A DNA stretch of 64,000 nucleotides from Sphaerisporangium rufum (lineage in GTDB: Bacteria; Actinomycetota; Actinomycetes; Streptosporangiales; Streptosporangiaceae): NCBI RefSeq assembly GCF_016863395.1, contig NZ_BOOU01000014.1:1-64000 (forward strand), written 5' to 3'. A model generated the notes under the pieces. It ran no database searches and was not told the origin of the DNA. It saw nothing but the letters and a program-made list of their open reading frames with translations. Both the position numbers and the translations under genes were made by a program. This document shows positions 59,046 to 64,000 of the stretch, one piece after another (within the stretch, counting starts at the first letter, position 1; each line of letters opens with the position of its first letter).

Positions 59046-60476
59046 ATGACGGAGACATCCTCGGCCGCGCGGGCCGCCACGCGCGATCTCCCGTCGCACG
59101 TCGGGAGCCGGATCAGGAACGCCGGCCTGCTGCTCGCGGTGGTCTGCGCGGTGCAGTTCCTCGACGCGATGGACATCGCCAGCATGGGCCCGGCGCTGCC
59201 GCTGGTGCAGCAGGAGCTCGGCATGTCGCCCGACACCCTGCAGTGGGTGGTCAGCGCCTACGCGTTAGGCTTCGGCGGCTTCCTGCTGCTCGGCGGCCGG
59301 CTGGCCGACCTGTTCGGCCGCAAGAAGCTGCTGATCGGCTGGCTCGCGGTGTTCGTGGTGGCGAGCTTCGTGGGCGGCCTCACCGACGGCAGCCTGGTGC
59401 TGGTCGTCGCGCGGCTGCTCAAGGGCATCAGCGCCGGCTTCACCGCCCCGGTCGCGATGGCCATCCTGCTGGACGCCTTCCGCGACCCGGACGCGCGCAA
59501 CAAGGCACTCGGCACCTTCCTCGCCATCGTGTCGGCCGGTTACTCCCTCGGCCTGGTGCTCGGCGGCGTGCTGGCCGAGATCTCCTGGCGGCTGGTGCTG
59601 TTCCTGCCGTCGGTGGTCGGCCTGCTGGTGATCGTGGCGGCGATGGTGGCGGTGCCGGCGGATCTGCCGCGCGAGAGCAACGGGCAGCGCATCGACATCC
59701 TGGGCGCGATCACCGTCACCGGCGGCGCGGTCGGGCTGGTGTACGCGGTCAGCCGGGCCTCGGTCGTCGGCTGGGGCGACGGGCTCACCCTCGGCTCGCT
59801 CGCCGTCGCGGCGGTGCTGCTGGCGCTGTTCCTGGTGGTCGAGCGGACCCACCCCACCCCGCTGGTGCCTCTGACGATCTTCAGGCGGCCCCAGCTGTCC
59901 CGGGCGAACTTCTGCATGCTGATGTTCGGCGCCTACGTCGGCTTCCAGTTCGTCCTCACCCTGTACTACCAGGACGTGCTCGGCTGGTCCCCGCTGCAGG
60001 CCGGCCTGGCCTTCCTGCTCGGCGGCGTGCTCACCGCGGCCACCGCGCGCTTCGGCGCCGCGGCGGTCACCCGGTACGGCGCCTGGCCGGTGGCCTTCAC
60101 CGGGCTGGCGATGCTGGCGGTGGGCTACCTGGCCTGGGTGCTGCTGATCGGCAAGGTGGACCCGATCGTCATCCTGCTGGTGCAGCAGCTGCTCGGCGGC
60201 TTCGGCTTCGCGGCCGCCTACCCCGCGCTGAACATCGCCGCGGTCGGCTCGGCCCGCGAGGACGAGCAGGGCCTGGCCTCCGGCCTGTTCAACGCGGCCT
60301 CGCAGGTCGGCACCGGCATCGTCATCGCGGTCATCGCGACCATGCTCGGCGTCTTCGCCGACGGCGGGCTCGGCGGCTACCGGGCCGGCCTGTGGACCGT
60401 CACCGCCATCACCATCCTCATCACCGCGGTCGCCGCGGCGGGGATGGTCCGATATCGGCGCCGCGTCACCGCCTGA
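59046..60476 (+). CDS. MFS drug exporter (DHA2 type)
   Basis: A 476-residue transporter with 14 predicted helices. FLDAMDIASMGPALPLVQQELGMSPDTLQWVVSAYALGFGGFLLLGGRLADLFGRKKLL includes motif D1 and motif A; the motif C-like GYSLGLVLGGVLAEISWRLVLFL follows. Substrate unknown, likely a hydrophobic drug or metabolite. The ATG at 59046 has GGAG eight bases before it; an ATG at 59028 in frame is the alternative. Under control of the divergent TetR. Confidence 0.9.
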   Translation: MTETSSAARAATRDLPSHVGSRIRNAGLLLAVVCAVQFLDAMDIASMGPALPLVQQELGMSPDTLQWVVSAYALGFGGFLLLGGRLADLFGRKKLLIGWLAVFVVASFVGGLTDGSLVLVVARLLKGISAGFTAPVAMAILLDAFRDPDARNKALGTFLAIVSAGYSLGLVLGGVLAEISWRLVLFLPSVVGLLVIVAAMVAVPADLPRESNGQRIDILGAITVTGGAVGLVYAVSRASVVGWGDGLTLGSLAVAAVLLALFLVVERTHPTPLVPLTIFRRPQLSRANFCMLMFGAYVGFQFVLTLYYQDVLGWSPLQAGLAFLLGGVLTAATARFGAAAVTRYGAWPVAFTGLAMLAVGYLAWVLLIGKVDPIVILLVQQLLGGFGFAAAYPALNIAAVGSAREDEQGLASGLFNAASQVGTGIVIAVIATMLGVFADGGLGGYRAGLWTVTAITILITAVAAAGMVRYRRRVTA

Positions 60477-60509
60477 GCGTCTGGGAGGGGAAGCGGCTGC
60501 GCTAGATGT

Positions 60510-60540
60510 GCCCGGCGACGGTCCCCGCCCGTCGCCGGGC
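60510..60540 (+). terminator. Hairpin after the MFS gene
   Basis: A perfect 12-bp stem (60510-60521 with 60529-60540) and seven-base loop, 33 bp after the stop. Confidence 0.8.
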
Positions 60541-61038
60541 ACCCTGCTTTGACGGGCGGGGCGGCGTTCCCGGCCGGGCCCGTCCGGCGAACCGGCGGGC
60601 CCGGCCCGGGAACCGGCGCGGCAAAGGGGCCGCACCCATTCGCGGGCCGTGCGGAGCGAATGGGAAGGCGTGATCGCCATTTATTTGAGGTTGGCTGAGA
60701 AATCAGATATCCGGCGTCCGTTGTCATCGGGTTACCCGGCCTGAGCTGGGCGTTTCACCGGGCGGGCTGCCGGATCCGCCGGATGGATGGCCGGCGGCTA
60801 ATGAAGTTCCATATTTGGACATTTCCTTCATAGCGGGGCGGTCTGGACAGCCTGTGGGCCGCATGCTAGATTTAAGCCGTAATTATTTTATATTCGTACC
60901 GGCGTATAAGTATACGGATAAATGCCGATTACCCGGGAGGGGCGTTTCCGTGATGGGCGGCGCGCGCGAGAGAAAGGAGCGGGGTATTTTTCCCGGTGGT
61001 AATCCGATCGGATGAACTGGCGTTTGCGGGGAGCAATC
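60541..61038. other. Long intergenic region with an AT-rich promoter-like tract
   Basis: About 500 bp with no credible gene. 60866-60925 is strikingly AT-rich for this window and includes the palindrome CGTATAAGTATACG (60903-60916). It is the likely promoter and control region of the SARP gene. A 66-codon ORF crossing it (60815-61015) is not considered coding. Confidence 0.55.
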
Positions 61039-61926
61039 ATGTTGGCCTTTTCGATCCTAGGTTCCATTGAGATTCGCAGCGATGACCAACTCGTCCGCCT
61101 CGGCGGGACGATGCAGCAGACCCTGCTGGCGACGCTGCTGGTGTCGGGCGGCACGCTCGTCACCGTCGACTCCCTGATGGAGGAGCTCTGGGGCACCACT
61201 CCGCCGGCCAAGGTGGAGAACGCCCTGCAGGCCCAGGTGAGCCGATTAAGGCGCAGCCTGTGCCGGCTGGAGCCCGGCCGGGAGTCGCGGCTCACCACCA
61301 GCGTCTCGGGCTACGTCCTGGCCGTCGACCGCGGCGAGCTGGACGCCTGGCGGTTCCTGAACGCGGTGGGCACGATCCGGGCCCGGGTGGAGAGCGGGCT
61401 GCGCCGCGACCTGCGCACCGAGATCGCCGAGTTGCGCGAGGCGCTGGCCCTGTGGCGCGGCCCGGTCTACGGCGGCCTGGTCGGCGGGCCGCTCTGCCAG
61501 ACCGCGGCCGGCAAGTACCGGGAGGCGCGCAACGCCGCCCTGGCGCTGCTCTACCAGCTGGAGCTGGACGACGGCGGGCACGCCAAGGTGCTGCCCGAGC
61601 TCACCGAGCTGTTCGCGCAGAACCCGTTGCAGGAGCAGTTCTGCAAGCTGCTGATGATCTCGCTCTACCGGTCCGGCCGGCAGATCGACGCGCTGAACGT
61701 CTACCGCAGGTTCCATCGCCGGCTGACCGACAACCTCGGCATCGAACCCTCACCGGCGCTGCGCCGGTACGAGCAGGCCATCCTCAACCACGACCCGATC
61801 ATGATGTACGGCGACGAGCACGCCGCCGTCACCGTCCCGCCGCCCGTCACCGTCCCGGCCCCCGTACCGGCCGCGCATGGCGAGCGTCCGGTCCGCCGGG
61901 CGCCCCAGCCGGTGCTCGCGCGCTGA
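61039..61926 (+). CDS. SARP-family transcriptional activator
   Basis: A 295-residue regulator of the AfsR/DnrI/RedD family: OmpR-like winged helix (FSILGSIEIRSDDQLVRLGGTMQQTLLATLLVSGGTLVTVDSLMEELWG, residues 5-95) and bacterial transcriptional activation domain (about 100-245, DAWRFLNAVGTI, NPLQEQFCKLLMISLYRSGRQIDALNVYRRFHRRLTDNLGIEPSPALRRYEQAIL). A Pro/Val-rich tail follows. GGGGAG precedes the ATG. It is the only SARP in the window, so it is a candidate for reading the 11-bp phased repeats at 23.7-45.6 kb. Valanimycin likewise has a SARP, VlmI. Confidence 0.93.
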   Translation: MLAFSILGSIEIRSDDQLVRLGGTMQQTLLATLLVSGGTLVTVDSLMEELWGTTPPAKVENALQAQVSRLRRSLCRLEPGRESRLTTSVSGYVLAVDRGELDAWRFLNAVGTIRARVESGLRRDLRTEIAELREALALWRGPVYGGLVGGPLCQTAAGKYREARNAALALLYQLELDDGGHAKVLPELTELFAQNPLQEQFCKLLMISLYRSGRQIDALNVYRRFHRRLTDNLGIEPSPALRRYEQAILNHDPIMMYGDEHAAVTVPPPVTVPAPVPAAHGERPVRRAPQPVLAR

Positions 61927-62035
61927 CCGGCCGGTCCCGGCCGACCGCCCGCCGGGACCGCCCGCCCGATCCCGAGGGGTGGCGCCCGCCCCGCGCCGCC
62001 CCTCTTCGCCGCCCGCCCCCGCGCCGCCCGCCCCG

Positions 62036-62090
62036 TGCCGTCCCTCCGTGCCGTCCCTCCGTGCCGTCCCTCCGTGCCGTCCCTCCGTGC
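62036..62090. repeat. 13-bp tandem repeat
   Basis: Four exact copies of TGCCGTCCCTCCG plus three more bases, in the 316-bp gap between the SARP and DUF1702 genes. No gene is seen in the gap. A pyrimidine-rich tract precedes the repeat. Confidence 0.85.
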
Positions 62091-62242
62091 GGCACCGGGC
62101 GTGCTCCCCCTACCGCACCCCGTCCGGCCGGCCGCCGGGGCGCGTCCGCACGACGGGAGATGTGCCGCACTTGGCCTCATACCACCATGAAAGGGTCCGG
62201 CTGGAGTGCCGTTCCCGCCGGTGATGGCTGAGGAGCATTGGT

Positions 62243-63235
62243 ATGCCGACCTTTCTTGGTTCCCTGCGCAGGCTCGTGCTGACGCCCTCGCTGGCCGAGG
62301 TCACCTTCGCCGAGCGGGGCTTCCCGGTGACCCCGAGCGAGGCGACCCGCCGGCTGGAGGCCATTCCCCAGTCGGTCATCACCGGCTTCGAGTGGGCGAT
62401 CGACGCGCGTGACCTGTGGGAGGTCGAGCGCCGGCTGGCCATGGTGGACCCGGAACTGCGCGGCTTCGCCTACGAGGGCGCGACGATGGGGTTCACCGTG
62501 CTGGACGCCATGGGCCGCGGCCGGCGGCACTGGACCCGCGACCTGCTGATGGGCTCCGGGCAGCCGCACATCTTCCTGACCTACATCGGCATCGGGTTCG
62601 CCATGGCCCGGCTGCCCCGGCCGCTGTGGAAGAAGATCATGCCGGACCTGACCGGGTCGGCGTACTACCCCACGATGAGCTGGCTGGCGGTGGACGGCTA
62701 CGCCTTCGACCGCGCCTACTTCGAGACCGCGCGGTACGTCGACCGGCAGCGCCCGCTGGACCCCTACCCGTGGGAGGGGCGGGCCGACTACTTCACCCGC
62801 GCCTGTGACCAGGGCATCGGCCGGGCGCTGTGGTTCATCCACGGCGGCCTGGTGGACGATGTCGCGTCCCGGGTGCGCGGCTTCGCCGCCGGGCGGCGGG
62901 CCGACCTGTGGAGCGGGGTCGGGCTGGCCGCCACCTTCGCCGGCGGCGCGGGTCCCGAGGCGCTGGCCGTGCTGCGCCGCGAGAGCGGCGAGCACTACGC
63001 CGAGCTGGCCCAGGGCTCGGTGTTCGCCGCCAAGGCGCGGCACTTCGCCGGCCACGTTCCCCGGCACACCGAGGTCGCGCTGTCGGTGCTGGCCGACCTG
63101 TCGGTGGACGGCGCCGTCGCGCTGGCCGACGCCACCGCGGTGGACAAGGCCGCGGGCGAGGTGCCGGCGTACGAGTTGTGGCGCGGCGGGGTGCGCGCCC
63201 ACTTCGCGCCGTCCACCGTCCGCCAGCCGGCCTGA
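62243..63235 (+). CDS. DUF1702-family protein
   Basis: A 330-residue protein of the DUF1702 family: TFAERGFPVTPSEATRRLEAIPQSVITGFEWAI, GFAYEGATMGFTVLDAM, FLTYIGIGFAMARLPRPLWKKIMPDL, VDGYAFDRAYF and GRALWFIHGG. DUF1702 proteins, such as the UnbV/E4 type, are regular parts of enediyne clusters and also occur in some other PKS clusters; their biochemical role is not settled. An AGGAG site precedes the ATG. First of a tandem pair. Confidence 0.85.
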   Translation: MPTFLGSLRRLVLTPSLAEVTFAERGFPVTPSEATRRLEAIPQSVITGFEWAIDARDLWEVERRLAMVDPELRGFAYEGATMGFTVLDAMGRGRRHWTRDLLMGSGQPHIFLTYIGIGFAMARLPRPLWKKIMPDLTGSAYYPTMSWLAVDGYAFDRAYFETARYVDRQRPLDPYPWEGRADYFTRACDQGIGRALWFIHGGLVDDVASRVRGFAAGRRADLWSGVGLAATFAGGAGPEALAVLRRESGEHYAELAQGSVFAAKARHFAGHVPRHTEVALSVLADLSVDGAVALADATAVDKAAGEVPAYELWRGGVRAHFAPSTVRQPA

Positions 63236-63575
63236 GCCCTCCCGCCGGCCGGCCCAGCCCCCGACGGCCGGTCTGAACCGCCCGGCCGGCCGGCCTGAAC
63301 CGCCCGGCGGGCGCATGGACGCGGCGGCGCCGCGCCGGGTGACCGGCGGGCCGCCACTCTCGGTTCGGGAAAGAGCGGGCGCCGGGATTTCCGGACGGCC
63401 CGCCGTCCGGCGTGCCATCGCGCCGTTCAACCGGGCGCCTTTATCGCGGCTTGCTCGAATTATCCGGCGTTTCCGCTGAGCACGACCGAAGTGGATTCAC
63501 ATCCGCGACATATGGCTTGATTTAACCACAGACCGTCCCGATGACAAGGGAAAACTCCGGGGAGGGAGAGGTGTT
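63236..63575. other. Intergenic region without a recognised gene
   Basis: A 340-bp gap between two DUF1702 genes on the same strand. The left half is GC-rich filler with GGCCGGCCTGAACCGCCC repeated twice around 63270-63307. The right half (63425-63560) is AT-richer and probably holds a promoter. Confidence 0.45.
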
Positions 63576-64000
63576 TTGGCCAGCGGTCTACGGGCGCTCA
63601 GACGCCGCATAATCACGCCGAACGTCCGGGAGACGAAACTCCAGACCCGCGGCTTCCACGAAAAGAGCCCGCAGGCGCGCGAGCTGCTGGAGACGGTGGG
63701 CGAGATGTTCCTCACCGGCTACGCCTACGCGGCCGAGGCGCGCACCCCGGCCGAGGCCGAGGAGCGGCTGGAGGCCATCCCGCCCCGGTGGCGCGGCTTC
63801 GCCTACGAGGGCGCGGGCATGGCGTTCGGCATCCTGGACGCGACGCCGCTGTCCACCGGCCGCAAGGTCGAGGGGTTCCTCGCCCGGCCCGGCGGCGACG
63901 CCCAGGTCTACCTCGTCTACGTCGGGGTGGGCTGGGCGATGGCCCGGCTGCCCAGGTTCCTGTGGTCCCGGCTGCACCTGCCCGACCCGCTGCTGCGCTG
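63576..64000 (+). CDS. DUF1702-family protein, partial
   Basis: The first 141 residues of a second DUF1702 protein, cut by the right edge: ITPNVRETKLQTRGFHEKSPQARELLETVGEMFLTGYAYAAEA, RWRGFAYEGAGMAFGILDA, YLVYVGVGWAMARLPRFLWSRL. It is a clear paralogue of the preceding protein, with longer spacing between the first two motifs. The start is taken as TTG (LASGLRALRRR) behind GGGAGAGG; no ATG or GTG in frame fits. Tandem DUF1702 genes are common at enediyne loci. Confidence 0.8.
   Translation, partial: MASGLRALRRRIITPNVRETKLQTRGFHEKSPQARELLETVGEMFLTGYAYAAEARTPAEAEERLEAIPPRWRGFAYEGAGMAFGILDATPLSTGRKVEGFLARPGGDAQVYLVYVGVGWAMARLPRFLWSRLHLPDPLLR

Noticed and set aside
60815-61015. A 66-codon ORF upstream of the SARP gene
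   Set aside because: It runs through the AT-rich promoter-like tract, has no ribosome site and has no recognisable features.
63236-63480. Short ORFs between the two DUF1702 genes
   Set aside because: Continuations of the alternative frames of the first DUF1702 gene with biased composition; no start signal.
1-64000. CRISPR arrays, insertion sequences, transposases, integrases or rRNA genes
   Set aside because: None found. The only repeats are short tandem repeats, coding repeats, the 37-bp direct repeat and the phased regulatory repeats listed.

Overview
This is very GC-rich DNA with dense, often overlapping genes and many GTG/TTG starts. Vertically paired ABC/two-component modules, a SARP regulator, SpoIIE-type ATPase, TetR/MFS pairs and natural-product genes all point to a filamentous actinomycete. 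Nothing in the window fixes the genus.

Layout. 1-18.2 kb is mixed accessory and housekeeping DNA. It holds two drug-export-type ABC transporters, each with a NarL/DesR-type two-component system, an esterase, a lower-GC 3.1-kb block (SpoIIE-like ATPase, TPR regulator, HAD phosphatase) bracketed by a 37-bp direct repeat, APH-type kinase, CapA-like protein and two NUDIX hydrolases. 18.4-23.7 kb holds a YbdK-type carboxylate-amine ligase, a flavoprotein monooxygenase, two paralogous AhpD-like proteins flanking a SnoaL-like protein, and an orphan acyl-CoA carboxylase epsilon subunit. 23.7-53.4 kb is a biosynthetic cluster. 53.5-60.5 kb is two TetR-controlled loci (aldo/keto reductase; MFS pumps) plus small membrane proteins. 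61-64 kb holds a SARP activator and two DUF1702 proteins, the second cut by the right edge. DUF1702 proteins often border enediyne clusters, so a second cluster may start there.

The central cluster carries the known valanimycin-type azoxy logic: VlmH-like amine N-hydroxylase, VlmR-like flavin reductase, VlmL-like seryl-tRNA synthetase, VlmA-like seryl-tRNA-dependent transferase, VlmO-like membrane N-N bond protein, VlmB-like diiron azoxy-forming oxygenase and a VlmD-like PLP decarboxylase. Added to this core are a haem-oxygenase-like diiron oxidase, a 2OG-Fe oxygenase, SnoaL-like and cupin proteins, and a PKS line (free ACP, one KS-AT-DH-ACP protein, acyl-CoA ligase, type II thioesterase). 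A full sulfate-to-sulfide set (CysD, CysN, 4Fe-4S APS reductase, sulfite reductase) and a secreted SBP56-like protein are also present. VlmJ/VlmK kinase and lyase genes are not seen.

The most striking element is a complete class II (serine-type) tRNA gene at 23831-23913 with a glycine anticodon (UCC). It has its own terminator-like hairpin. Its promoter has the same architecture as the biosynthetic promoters: GTCAG/ATCAG-like direct repeats phased at 11 bp, the last one starting 15-16 nt before a CATACT/CATAGT-like -10, which is the textbook SARP-site geometry. I infer a dedicated seryl-donor tRNA for the SerRS/VlmA pair, co-regulated with the azoxy pathway. I know of no described azoxy cluster with its own tRNA.
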